A DNA stretch of 64,000 nucleotides, taken from Tsuneonella suprasediminis. GTDB taxonomy: Bacteria; Pseudomonadota; Alphaproteobacteria; Sphingomonadales; Sphingomonadaceae. Made by a program: the position numbers and the translations under genes. This document shows, one piece after another, positions 8,734 to 16,970 of this stretch (position 1 is its first letter; each line of letters opens with the position of its first letter). Location of the stretch: contig NZ_RAHJ01000003.1 in assembly GCF_003605755.1 (NCBI RefSeq), forward strand, positions 62,001-126,000, written 5' to 3'. The notes beneath the pieces are model-generated. The model was not told the DNA's origin. It saw only the letters and a list, made by a program, of their open reading frames with translations, and did no database searches.

Positions 8734-8805
8734 ACGGGTGATGCGGGCGCGGGAGGCTGGACCCCGGCTCGCCCCCTCCCATCACCGTAACCGCCGCAAT
8801 ACTCC

Positions 8806-10128
8806 TCAAACCGCCGCCGGTTCCGGCGCGATCCATTGGTCCATGTCTGCGTCCAGTCCGATCTGCGCGAGGCCGTAGGCGATCGAGGTCAGTTCTTCGC
8901 CGCTGGCCAGTCTGTCGTTGCCGAAACGCCGGGCGAACAGAGCGCGCACTGCGGGGATCAGCGAGGAACCGCCGGTCAGGAACACCAGATCGATATCGTC
9001 CGTCTCCATCCGTGCGTTGACCAGCGCGCGGTCGAGCGTGTCGCTGATCCGGCTCAGATCGGGGGCAATCCAGTGTTCGAAATCGGCGCGGCTGACGGTC
9101 TGTTCGATCGACAGGTCTTCGCTTTCGAAGCGGAACTGCCCTTCGTCCGCATCCGACAGGCTGCGTTTCAGATCGCCCACCGCTTCGTACAGGCCGTGGC
9201 CCAGTTCGTGTTCGACCACAGCGATCATGCGGGCAATCGCAGAGGGATCGCTGGCGGCGCGATGCAGGCGTGCCAGTTCGTCCAGCGTCTTGCGGTTGTG
9301 CATCAGCGCCAGTTTCGACCAGTCGCGGAAACCGTCGTAATAACTGGGCGGGATTTCCAGCACTTTGCCGAAATTCGCATATGTCCCGCCTTTGCCCAGC
9401 ATCGGTAGCACCAGATGATCGAGGATGCGATAATCGAACCGGTCGCCCGCGATGCCGATCCCGGCGGAGCCGAGCGGGGTACAGCGGGTGTCGGCGCCGG
9501 GCGGTTCGATCCGCACGATGGAAAAATCGCTGGTCCCGCCGCCGAAGTCGGCCACCAGCAGCGTGGCGGCGCGGGTCTGCCGCATGGCAAAGCCGTAAGC
9601 CGCGCCCAGCGGTTCATAGACATAATGCACCGGCCGCCCCAACATGGCGAACATCGCGTCGTAGCGGGTGCGGGCCAGCGCCGCATCTGGGTTGGACCCG
9701 GCATAGTGCACCGGGCGGCCGACGATGATCCGTTCGGGCAGATCGGCGGTCTTCAACTGGCCGTGCTGCAACAGGTGGGCGAGGAAGGTCTGCCCCAGTT
9801 CTTCGAACTTCATCCGGCGGGCGAACAGGCTGGCGCTGTCGAAAGAAGCGCTGGCAGCGACCGATTTGAACGATTGCAGAAAGCGCGACCCGGCTGGAAA
9901 ATCGAGGAATTCGGCAATCGCCCACGGCCCCGCCTCATGTCCCAGGCCCCCGCGCGCCTGCGGCTCTTCCCAGAAACACAGGGCGGAACGGAACACGTTG
10001 ACGGTGCCGCCGCCGGGCGCCGCGAAATCGTGCAGGTGCACTCCGTCGCCCGCAGTCTGCGCGACGACCGAATTGCTGGTCCCGAAATCGATGCCCAGCG
10101 AACGGGCAGACGGCGATGGCGCGGCCAT
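8806..10128 (-). CDS. Hsp70-family chaperone, YegD-like
   Basis: A 440-residue protein with the actin/Hsp70 ATPase fold: phosphate-1 motif GIDFGTSNSVVA (12-23), phosphate-2 motif VADFGGGTSDFSIV (about 187-200) and adenosine motif FLTGGSSLIP (about 387). It lacks the substrate-binding and lid region of DnaK. Length and motifs match YegD-type proteins (about 450 residues). The ATP-dependent role and clients of this family are poorly known. It is transcribed alone; upstream are 194 bases of non-coding DNA and downstream the repeat region. The start MAAPSPSARS is the only upstream ATG close to the ATPase core. Confidence 0.9.
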   Translation of the reverse strand: MAAPSPSARSLGIDFGTSNSVVAQTAGDGVHLHDFAAPGGGTVNVFRSALCFWEEPQARGGLGHEAGPWAIAEFLDFPAGSRFLQSFKSVAASASFDSASLFARRMKFEELGQTFLAHLLQHGQLKTADLPERIIVGRPVHYAGSNPDAALARTRYDAMFAMLGRPVHYVYEPLGAAYGFAMRQTRAATLLVADFGGGTSDFSIVRIEPPGADTRCTPLGSAGIGIAGDRFDYRILDHLVLPMLGKGGTYANFGKVLEIPPSYYDGFRDWSKLALMHNRKTLDELARLHRAASDPSAIARMIAVVEHELGHGLYEAVGDLKRSLSDADEGQFRFESEDLSIEQTVSRADFEHWIAPDLSRISDTLDRALVNARMETDDIDLVFLTGGSSLIPAVRALFARRFGNDRLASGEELTSIAYGLAQIGLDADMDQWIAPEPAAV

Positions 10129-10322
10129 AGGGGGTGCTTTCCTGCAACGCGGTGAAGGGGAGGGGCGCGCGCTATGGCAGCATGGCGGCGGGGTTTCAAC
10201 GCGGTTTACGCGCGGTTAGTGCGCCGCCATGCGGGCGCGGCGCGCCTGCCCGCCGGGGAGCCGGAAATGGCGACAGGATTGCGGGCGGCGCGCGCGAAAG
10301 GCCCGCCGTTATGCGCCCGCCA

Positions 10323-11279
10323 CTATGCGCCCTGCGGCAAGGCCGCGTGACCGGCCAGATGCCGGGCATAGAGCGCCGCGCCCATGCATGGCGAATGGCG
10401 GGGGGTGACCAGTTCGAATTCGGGAACGCTCGCCAGTCGCCGGGCAAACCCGTCGCGCACGGCGGCAATCCGGCTGACCGCGCCACCCGACCACGAAATC
10501 GGACAGCTTTCACCGCTGACAAACCCCAGAGAGCGGCGCAGCGCGCAGGCCATGTCGAACAGTTCGGCCCCGGCGCGGCCGAGAATATCGCGACAGGCGG
10601 CATCGCCCGCTTCGGCGGCGGCGGAGATGACTTCGGACAGGGCGGCGATCTCGCTGCGCGGCATCGGCGGTTCGGTCATGATCCGGGCGCAGAGGTCGAT
10701 GTCGCTTTCCAGTTCCATCCTGACGCGCAGGATATCGTAGAGCGGCCCCGGCTCTGCGCGCCCGTCGGCCATGCGGGTGAAGGCGTTCAGCCCTTCGCGG
10801 GCGATCCAGTAAGCGGAGCCTTCATCGCTGAAAATCTCGCCCCAGCCGCCGACGCGGGCCGATTGCCCCTGACGTTCGCCATAGCCGATGGAGCCGGTCC
10901 CGGCGACGATATTGATCCCGTCTTCACAGGCGAGCGAGCCGGCCCAGCCGCAGACCATATCGTTGCCGCAGGTGTAGCGGGTATTGCCCAGCAGCTCGCC
11001 GCACAACTGGTCGAGCTGCGGGTCGATCACCCGGTCTTCGCCATAGGCGGGCAAGCCGAAAAAGGTATATGTCAGATCGGCGCGCGACAGTTCGGCCTGC
11101 GCGCATATGGCATCAAGCCCGGCGGCGATCACATCGCGCACCCCGTCCAGCCCGATTTGGAGATGATACGCGGTCGTGCCGCGATGGCGGGCGATTTCCC
11201 GGCCCTGTGCATCGATCAGCAGGAACTCTGTCTTCGTACCCCCGCCGTCCACGCCCAGAAAATAGCCCGCACCGGTCAT
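10323..11279 (-). CDS. BadF/BadG-type amino-sugar kinase (AgaK/GlcNAc kinase-like)
   Basis: A 318-residue ATPase of the BadF/BadG/BcrA family with the ASKHA phosphate motif LGVDGGGTKTEFLL (8-21), an INIVAGTGSIGYG adenosine/phosphate segment and a GGWGEIFSDEGSAYWIAREG region typical of N-acetylhexosamine and glucosamine kinases. It would phosphorylate GalNAc, GalN or GlcNAc at C6 in the cytoplasm. The start ATG overlaps the AgaS stop (ATGA), so it is the last gene of a kbaZ-agaS-kinase operon. Proteobacterial GalNAc loci use AgaK-type kinases in the same context (established for Shewanella); the exact substrate here is inference. Confidence 0.85.
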   Translation of the reverse strand: MTGAGYFLGVDGGGTKTEFLLIDAQGREIARHRGTTAYHLQIGLDGVRDVIAAGLDAICAQAELSRADLTYTFFGLPAYGEDRVIDPQLDQLCGELLGNTRYTCGNDMVCGWAGSLACEDGINIVAGTGSIGYGERQGQSARVGGWGEIFSDEGSAYWIAREGLNAFTRMADGRAEPGPLYDILRVRMELESDIDLCARIMTEPPMPRSEIAALSEVISAAAEAGDAACRDILGRAGAELFDMACALRRSLGFVSGESCPISWSGGAVSRIAAVRDGFARRLASVPEFELVTPRHSPCMGAALYARHLAGHAALPQGA

Positions 11280-12424
11280 TGAGCGCCCTCGTGGATAATC
11301 ACACCCTGCACCACGCGGTTGACCGTGCCCGATCGGCTGGGCGTGTCGGGCGTGATCCCGTGCGCGAAAGATGCGGCCAATGCAAACATCTGTGGTAACA
11401 CGACATAAGGGAACAGCAGGTCGCTGTCGCCCGCCGATTGCAGCGCGGTGGGCGCGATATCGGCCCCGTCCGCACCCTGCGCGTCGCACACCAGTATCCG
11501 CCCGGCGCAATCGTCGCGCTGCATCTCGTGCAACATATCGAGATCGTAGCGGCGGGTGAGCGGATCGTTGGAGAGGAAGAACACCACCAGCGTGCTATCG
11601 TCGACAAATGTCTTCGGACCGTGGCGGAAGCCGAGCGGGGTTTCCGCCATCGTGGCGATCTGCCCGTCGGTGAGTTCGAGCAGCTTGAGCGCCGCCTCCC
11701 GCGCCAGCCCGAACAGCGGCCCGCTGCCGAGATAGATCGTGCGGGCAAACCCATGCTGTGCCAGTTCGGCGGCCAGCGGCCCGGCGGCGGCCAGCGCGCC
11801 CTGTGTCGCATCGGCAATCGCGCCGATCCGGTCCTGCATCGCGGCGGTGCCGGTCAGCGTGGAAAGCGCGCAGTACATCATCGCGCTGAAACTGGACGTC
11901 ATCGCAAAGCCGCGGTCGTGCGATTCTTCCGGCAGGCTGATCACCAGACTGTTGGCGATGTCGTTCTGCGCCAGCGCGCCGCTGGCGTTGCAGGTCACGA
12001 TCAGGTGATGCAGACGCGACAGCTTGCGCCCGGCGACGGCAATCGCAGCAATGCTTTCCGGGCTGTTGCCCGACCGCCCGAACGACACCAGCAAAGTGGG
12101 CACGTCTTCCGCCAGCGCCAGATCGGGCGTGCCGACGATGTCGGTCGTCGCGATCGCTTCGACCCGGCGACCCAGCGCCCGGCGCAGCACCGGGGCAAGG
12201 CACTGCCCGATGAAATCGGACGATCCCGCGCCGGTCAGCACGATCCGCAGATCCTTGTCCGCCAGCAATGGCGCAAGGAATGCATCGATTTCCGCACTGC
12301 GGCTGTCGAGCAATGCCTGTGTGGCGCGCAAAACGGCGGGCTGCTGAGCGATTTCTTTCGCTGTCCAGCATTCCGGCACATCCGTGCTGGTGCCGGCGGC
12401 GGCGGTTGACGTGAGTTCACGCAT
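11276..12424 (-). CDS. agaS: AgaS-family galactosamine-6-phosphate deaminase/isomerase (SIS domain)
   Basis: A 382-residue protein with two SIS sugar-isomerase domains: LTGAGSSDFIGQ and LLVSFGRSGNSPES in the first, and TIYLGSGPLFGLAREAALK in the second. The family length is about 380. AgaS converts D-galactosamine 6-phosphate to tagatose 6-phosphate plus ammonia (family knowledge from E. coli and Shewanella). The ATG start is chosen because longer frames run back into kbaZ; the overlap with kbaZ is only 8 bases. It sits between kbaZ and the kinase gene, the conserved aga order, which favours AgaS over a GlmS-like role. Confidence 0.88.
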   Translation of the reverse strand: MRELTSTAAAGTSTDVPECWTAKEIAQQPAVLRATQALLDSRSAEIDAFLAPLLADKDLRIVLTGAGSSDFIGQCLAPVLRRALGRRVEAIATTDIVGTPDLALAEDVPTLLVSFGRSGNSPESIAAIAVAGRKLSRLHHLIVTCNASGALAQNDIANSLVISLPEESHDRGFAMTSSFSAMMYCALSTLTGTAAMQDRIGAIADATQGALAAAGPLAAELAQHGFARTIYLGSGPLFGLAREAALKLLELTDGQIATMAETPLGFRHGPKTFVDDSTLVVFFLSNDPLTRRYDLDMLHEMQRDDCAGRILVCDAQGADGADIAPTALQSAGDSDLLFPYVVLPQMFALAASFAHGITPDTPSRSGTVNRVVQGVIIHEGAQ

Positions 12425-13700
12425 TGGGTCGGCAAGCTCCGTGATAAAGGTCGAGCGTCGCCCCGATGTGCGCCTGAACCAGATCGGCCGGATCACTGGT
12501 GATCGTGCCGCTGCGAAGCGCCGCATAGGAGGTCGGAAGATATTGGCTGAGTAGCGCCAGCGGCACATTCGCTGCGCGCAGGTTGGCGAACAGTTTATCC
12601 TGTGCAGCGGCAATCGCGCTGTCGGGCCAGTAATAACGGATGCGGTCGGACAGGCTGTATTGCAGCTGCAATTCCAGATCGTGCCCTTCGGCATGGTAAT
12701 ATTTGCGCCAGTTGCCCGGTTCGGCATGCATCCGTTCCAGCGCGACAGCGCGCAGGTTCGAACGGTTTTCTGGCGGCAGCAGTTCGCCCTCCATCGCAGC
12801 CAGCGCCCACAGCGCCTCGCGCAAGGCGAAGGTCACGCCGGGGCCGACCTTCAGAATGGCGAAGTGATCGCGCACCAGCGCGGCCAGCGCATCGCCGGTC
12901 TGGTAATCGGTCGAATGCGCTTCGTACACGATGCCGTCCGCGCGTTCGATGGCGCGGCTGAGATCGCGGGCCTTTTCCGGCTGATAATCGACCACTTTGT
13001 CGTGATCGAATTCCACCCCCGGCTGCACCACGGTGGCGATCACCCGGCTCCACGCATCGCCAAGCCCGGCGGCGGCGAAGGCATCGCGGTGAATGTCCAC
13101 TGTCGTCAGCGCAGCTTCGGGCGTAGTGGGGGCCAGTTCGTCAAGCTCTTCCGCGGCGCCGCCGGGCACCGGCACTTCGGTGCCGATGACATAGAGCGGG
13201 GCATCTTCGGCCGCGCCGGTAAAGCTGGCTTCCGCCGCTTTCGCCAGTTGCACGGCGCGCGCGGCAATCGTCGCATCGTCGAGCGGGAAGGGATCGCCCT
13301 GACAGCTCATCGAACAGTCGAGGTGGATCTTGCGGAAACCCGCCGCGACATAGGCGGCGACCATCACTTCGGCTTTCGCCATCGCTTCTGCGGGGGGCAG
13401 CGCGGTCCAGGTATTGGGGCCGAGGTGATCGCCGCCGAGCACGATCCGCTCCGCCGGAAAGCCGACTTTCGCGGCGATCGATTCCACGAAAGCGCGGAAA
13501 TCGGCAGGCTGCATCCCGGTGTAGCCGCCATCCTGATTGACCTGATTGGAGGTCGCTTCGATCAGAACAATCGGCAGATCGCGCGCCTTCGCGTGGGCGA
13601 AAGTCGCTTCGATTACCAGCGGATGGGCCGAACAGATCGAAGTGATCCCGATGGCGGTTCCGCTGCGATTGGCTTCGACGATATCCCGGATTCCGGTCAC
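12417..13700 (-). CDS. KbaZ/GatZ/AgaZ-family tagatose phosphate protein
   Basis: A 427-residue COG4573-type protein with family stretches ICSAHPLVIEA, IEATSNQVNQDGGYTGM, GGDHLGPNTW and HLDCSMSCQGD. The family was named as the non-catalytic subunit of tagatose-1,6-bisphosphate aldolase; some members have since been proposed as tagatose-6-phosphate kinase (AgaZ) or 4-epimerase. No class II aldolase partner is in the window, so an independent enzymatic role is plausible. The start is GTG with a GAGGA site 8 bases upstream; no nearby ATG exists. First gene of the kbaZ-agaS-kinase operon, with an AgaR-like operator 53-76 bases upstream. Confidence 0.88.
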   Translation of the reverse strand: MTGIRDIVEANRSGTAIGITSICSAHPLVIEATFAHAKARDLPIVLIEATSNQVNQDGGYTGMQPADFRAFVESIAAKVGFPAERIVLGGDHLGPNTWTALPPAEAMAKAEVMVAAYVAAGFRKIHLDCSMSCQGDPFPLDDATIAARAVQLAKAAEASFTGAAEDAPLYVIGTEVPVPGGAAEELDELAPTTPEAALTTVDIHRDAFAAAGLGDAWSRVIATVVQPGVEFDHDKVVDYQPEKARDLSRAIERADGIVYEAHSTDYQTGDALAALVRDHFAILKVGPGVTFALREALWALAAMEGELLPPENRSNLRAVALERMHAEPGNWRKYYHAEGHDLELQLQYSLSDRIRYYWPDSAIAAAQDKLFANLRAANVPLALLSQYLPTSYAALRSGTITSDPADLVQAHIGATLDLYHGACRPNA

Positions 13701-13752
13701 TGACGATTGTCCTCTTTTGCGCGCCCGATGGGCTAATGTTTCTATAACGCAA

Positions 13753-13776
13753 TAAAAAGAATGAAAACGAAAGTCA
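13753..13776 (-). promoter_or_regulatory. AgaR-type operator upstream of the kbaZ operon
   Basis: Read on the minus strand, the site begins TGACTTTCGTTTTCATTC. It matches the published E. coli AgaR consensus core (TTTCRTTTYRTTTY) with few mismatches and contains the CTTTC pentamer reported for proteobacterial AgaR sites. It lies 53 bases upstream of the kbaZ GTG and overlaps the end of the DMT permease gene. Confidence 0.6.
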
Positions 13777-14742
13777 ATCCGCTACAGCAGAGGCTGCCGC
13801 TTCCGGATCGCTCTCCGGGTCGGGCATATCTTCGTCCGCACTGTCAGGCTCGATAGCCAGCAGCATCGATGCGATCAGAGCCAGCACGATACCGACGATC
13901 TTCAGCGTGCCGGGGATGACGCCTGCCACCGCCAGCGCGATGATCGCGGTCATCAGCGGGGCACCGGCATTGGACAGCGGCGCGACGATGATCGCCTTGC
14001 CGTATCGAAACGCGAACACCAGCGTCAGCGCGCCGATTGCGTTCAGTACTTGAATCCCTGCCGCCAGCGCGGGGCCGCTGAGGCCCCAGTTGATCGGGGC
14101 GGAAAGGTCCGTCATCCACAACGCCAGCGGGGCCAGCATCAGGCCTGTCAGCATCATGTAGAAAAAGATGCTTTCGCCGCGCATGACTGCATTGGCCGAT
14201 TTCATGAAGAACGCCTGCAACCCCCAGCATACCATGATGCCGAGCGCGAGCAGGAACCATTCCGATCCGTGCGCGGATTCGCCGCCCTGCGGCGCGAAAT
14301 CGAACATCGGCAGCGCCATCAGCGCCAGCACGATGCCCAGCGCGCCCAGCTTGCCGGTGCGTTCGCCCAGCAGAACGAAAGACAGCGCAATCGTGACCAG
14401 TGGCGATAGCGAGATGATCGGGAATATCAGATAGGCCGGCCCGCGCGTGATGGCATAGAACAGCAGCATCTGCCCGCCTGCGCCCAACAGGCCGATGGCC
14501 ATGCCATAGGCGATGGCGCGCGGGTCTGTGTCGAGTTTCCACCCTGCCTGCCGCAATACGACAAGCGCGGGCGGGATCATGGTGAGCGACCAGACGCAAT
14601 AGACCAGCGTTTCGGGAAACCCGTTTTCAGGCGAAAGCCCGGAAAACGCCCCCCACACGCCCCACAGGACGACCGTGGTCAGTGCGTAGAGCAGCCAGAT
14701 CCGGCCCCCCGGTGCGGCACTGGCGGGGGCGGCGGCGGTCAT
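13774..14742 (-). CDS. DMT-superfamily (EamA) permease
   Basis: A 322-residue polytopic membrane protein with ten predicted hydrophobic helices arranged as two EamA halves (LYALTTVVLWGVWGAFSG; LALGIMVCWGLQAFFMKSAN) and an acidic C-terminal tail rich in D/E/P. Its ATG overlaps the stop of the glycosidase gene (ATGA), so the two are translationally coupled. The coupling suggests it transports the sugar released by the glycosidase into the cytoplasm. DMT carriers for sugars are known (RhaT, GlcU types), but the substrate here is inference. It is followed, after an AgaR-like operator, by the kbaZ operon on the same strand. Confidence 0.85.
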   Translation of the reverse strand: MTAAAPASAAPGGRIWLLYALTTVVLWGVWGAFSGLSPENGFPETLVYCVWSLTMIPPALVVLRQAGWKLDTDPRAIAYGMAIGLLGAGGQMLLFYAITRGPAYLIFPIISLSPLVTIALSFVLLGERTGKLGALGIVLALMALPMFDFAPQGGESAHGSEWFLLALGIMVCWGLQAFFMKSANAVMRGESIFFYMMLTGLMLAPLALWMTDLSAPINWGLSGPALAAGIQVLNAIGALTLVFAFRYGKAIIVAPLSNAGAPLMTAIIALAVAGVIPGTLKIVGIVLALIASMLLAIEPDSADEDMPDPESDPEAAASAVAD

Positions 14743-16847
14743 GCCTTCGCCCCTGTTTCCGGGGTTGCTGTCAGGACGAGGAACTTGCTGAATTCAGCCG
14801 ACACGCGCGGGGCATCGGCTGTGACGAAGCCCAGCGTGGTTTTGTGGAACACGTCCTCCACCCGATAGCGGGTGCCGGTTTGCAGGCCGCGCAGTTCCAC
14901 CGGGCCGCTCCAGCTGTCGGCATAGAATGCGTAGTGCCGCACCGCGCCGGTTTCGATCATGTGGCCTTCGGGTTTATCGAAACCGATATCGTACAGGTCG
15001 CCGCGATAGTGCCCCTTGGGCAGCATGTTCGCGCGATAGAGGTCGATCCACTGGCGCCACAGCGCCTCTTTCTCAGGCGTCAGCACGTATCCGCCCGGCG
15101 GCAGGCTTTCGATCGGTTTGTCGGTGTCTTTCGGCCAGGTGAACTTGGTCGAAAGCACCGCGCCGATGCCATAGCTGGACGCGAAATCGTTGCCGCCATC
15201 GCTCAGTTCGACATGGTCCCCGGCATAGGGCGCGCTGGGGCCCATGATCGCCTTGAACGTCTTGCCTTTCAGGCGGACCTGCCACGACGACAGCGGATCG
15301 GACGACGGCGTGTGGTTCATGCCGGGCATGTTGTGGAATGCAAATGCATCGCCGCACGGGCACAGTTCGATAATCGCATCGGGATTGATCGAAATCGCCT
15401 CTTCATACAGCGCGATCCAGAAATCCTGCATTTTTTCGAAGGATTCTTCCGGGCGGGCGTGGTTGTGAGCGGGGTTGTAACAGGGGGCGACACCGTTGAG
15501 GTGCTGCCCATCCATCTTGATCCCTTCGAAACCCCATTCGCCAATAATCTTGCGGACCAGCGCGCGGAAGAAATCGACGGTCGGCTGATAGGCGGGGCAC
15601 AATGTATAGGCATCCCACCAGGTCACATCCTGCGCCGCGCCGTCCTTGCCCAGCAGCAGCATTTCGGGATGGTCGCGCAACATGCGGGTGCCGGGATCGA
15701 CCGCCAGCGGGGCCAGCCACAGGCGCGGGCGCATTCCGGCGGCCTTGATGCGGTCGGCAAACGCTTTCATGTCCGCGCCGCCACGGGGGAATTTCGTCAG
15801 ATCGACATCCCAGTCCCCTTCCGAAGTCTGCCAGCCATCGTCGAGCACGGCCCAGTCGAGGCCGAGCGACTTTGCCTTGTCCAGTGTGCCGAACACCTGC
15901 TGCGTGGTGAAATGGCGTTCGTATCCCCACGCGCACCAGATCGGTTCGTAACTGCTTTCGGGAATGGCCGGGGCGGCGATGCCGCGTTGCGTCATCACTT
16001 TGCGGAACGTGTCGAGCGCGGGATAGAAATCGCCCTTGTGCGCCATCACGAAGATCTGCGGCAGAGCGAAGGTTTCGCCCGGTGCCAGCGGCATCTGCCG
16101 GTCGGCTTCGATGCCGATGCGGGTGCCGCCGGGCTGAGCGGTGACCGGCAGGCTGACCAGTTCGGGGTGGGTTTCGACATGGCCCACGGCAATGCCGCCA
16201 TCGCGCCGCCACACAGCGGACACGGGAATGCCGCCGCCGTAATCCGATGCGTTCATGCCCATGAAATTGGGTTGCGCGAACCCGGCAACGACCGGCTGCA
16301 CCCAGTCGCGGCGGTCGGGGTGCGACGCGCCGGAGAAACTCCACGCGCCATCCTTGTGCGCGCGCAGATTGTGGGTCGCGGCATACCATCCCGCCACGTC
16401 GAGCCGCTTGCTGCCGATATTGCGATACGTAACGTCGATCAGCGCCATGCCGGGATAGGCATCGTAAAGCGTGATCGTAGTCAGCCGTTCGACCCGGTCG
16501 CCCTTCACCCCGCGCAGGATGTGGGCGGTGCCTTTACCGTGGCGGTCGCTGACCGGTTGCTGCGTGCAATCGAGCAGCGTGAAATTGTCGATGATCTTGC
16601 CATCGGCCAGCCGCAGCGCGTCGCCCGCCGAATAATCGGCCAGCACGGTATCGCCCAGCGCGATGCGCGATGCCATCGTGCCGTCGATATCGATCGACAG
16701 AACGCCATCCGAAATGCGGCAGGTCTTGCCCGATTTGGCGAATACGCTGGTGGAAAATCCGACTTGCCCCACAGCCACCGCTGTTCCGGCCAGCAGGCGC
16801 CCTATCGCTCCGCGCCGCGAAATGCCCTGAATGTTCCGTTCGGCCAT
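14739..16847 (-). CDS. Exported GH36-type alpha-galactosidase / alpha-N-acetylgalactosaminidase
   Basis: A 702-residue glycoside hydrolase. The N-terminus MAERNIQGISRRGAIGRLLAG is a Tat-like signal (SRRGAIG). A beta-sandwich of about 280 residues precedes a TIM barrel with LDWAVLDDGWQ, RPRLWLAP and the nucleophile motif IKMDGQHLNG (Asp446). The acid/base is probably Asp517 in TPSSDP, about 70 residues later, as in GH36. The unusual ELCPCGD segment (near 500) fits a divergent GH36 subgroup. It would cleave alpha-linked Gal or GalNAc in the periplasm; the aga context favours GalNAc. The start is chosen for the Tat signal and a strong GGGGAG site. Coupled to the DMT permease; divergent from an amidohydrolase across an AgaR-like site. 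Confidence 0.82.
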   Translation of the reverse strand: MAERNIQGISRRGAIGRLLAGTAVAVGQVGFSTSVFAKSGKTCRISDGVLSIDIDGTMASRIALGDTVLADYSAGDALRLADGKIIDNFTLLDCTQQPVSDRHGKGTAHILRGVKGDRVERLTTITLYDAYPGMALIDVTYRNIGSKRLDVAGWYAATHNLRAHKDGAWSFSGASHPDRRDWVQPVVAGFAQPNFMGMNASDYGGGIPVSAVWRRDGGIAVGHVETHPELVSLPVTAQPGGTRIGIEADRQMPLAPGETFALPQIFVMAHKGDFYPALDTFRKVMTQRGIAAPAIPESSYEPIWCAWGYERHFTTQQVFGTLDKAKSLGLDWAVLDDGWQTSEGDWDVDLTKFPRGGADMKAFADRIKAAGMRPRLWLAPLAVDPGTRMLRDHPEMLLLGKDGAAQDVTWWDAYTLCPAYQPTVDFFRALVRKIIGEWGFEGIKMDGQHLNGVAPCYNPAHNHARPEESFEKMQDFWIALYEEAISINPDAIIELCPCGDAFAFHNMPGMNHTPSSDPLSSWQVRLKGKTFKAIMGPSAPYAGDHVELSDGGNDFASSYGIGAVLSTKFTWPKDTDKPIESLPPGGYVLTPEKEALWRQWIDLYRANMLPKGHYRGDLYDIGFDKPEGHMIETGAVRHYAFYADSWSGPVELRGLQTGTRYRVEDVFHKTTLGFVTADAPRVSAEFSKFLVLTATPETGAKA

Positions 16848-16938
16848 CGTCTCCCCTTCCGCCCTATTTCGCTCAACACAAAAACCGGTCAGCAACTTGC
16901 ATACAAACGCAATGTCGAATAGGCAAGGTTTCTGTCGT

Positions 16939-16962
16939 TATATTTCGTTTTATATCTTTGGA
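16939..16962 (+). promoter_or_regulatory. AgaR-type operator in the divergent glycosidase/amidohydrolase promoter
   Basis: The site reads TATATTTCGTTTTATATC and then CTTTGG-like sequence, matching the TTTCGTTT core seen at 13753-13776 and 19120-19143. It lies between the divergent starts at 16847 and 16971, so it could repress both. It is the weakest of the three, lacking the full CTTTC pentamer. Confidence 0.45.
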
Positions 16963-16970
16963 GGGTGGAT

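Larger units (their letters stand above)
8029..8805. other. Non-coding repeat-rich intergenic region
   Basis: 777 bases between the kinase and the convergent Hsp70-like gene hold no convincing gene. Short frames here are translations of repeats. It contains three related copies of a hairpin-ended repeat plus interspersed palindromic segments such as CCCGGACATGATCCGGGG (near 8117) and repeated AGCTGGACC-CGGCTCA motifs (8170, 8557 and 8755). Confidence 0.8.

Noticed and set aside
14682-16922. A 746-codon plus-strand open frame
   Set aside because: It is entirely antisense to the GH36-type glycosidase with its clear signal and catalytic motifs; the translation has no recognised domain.
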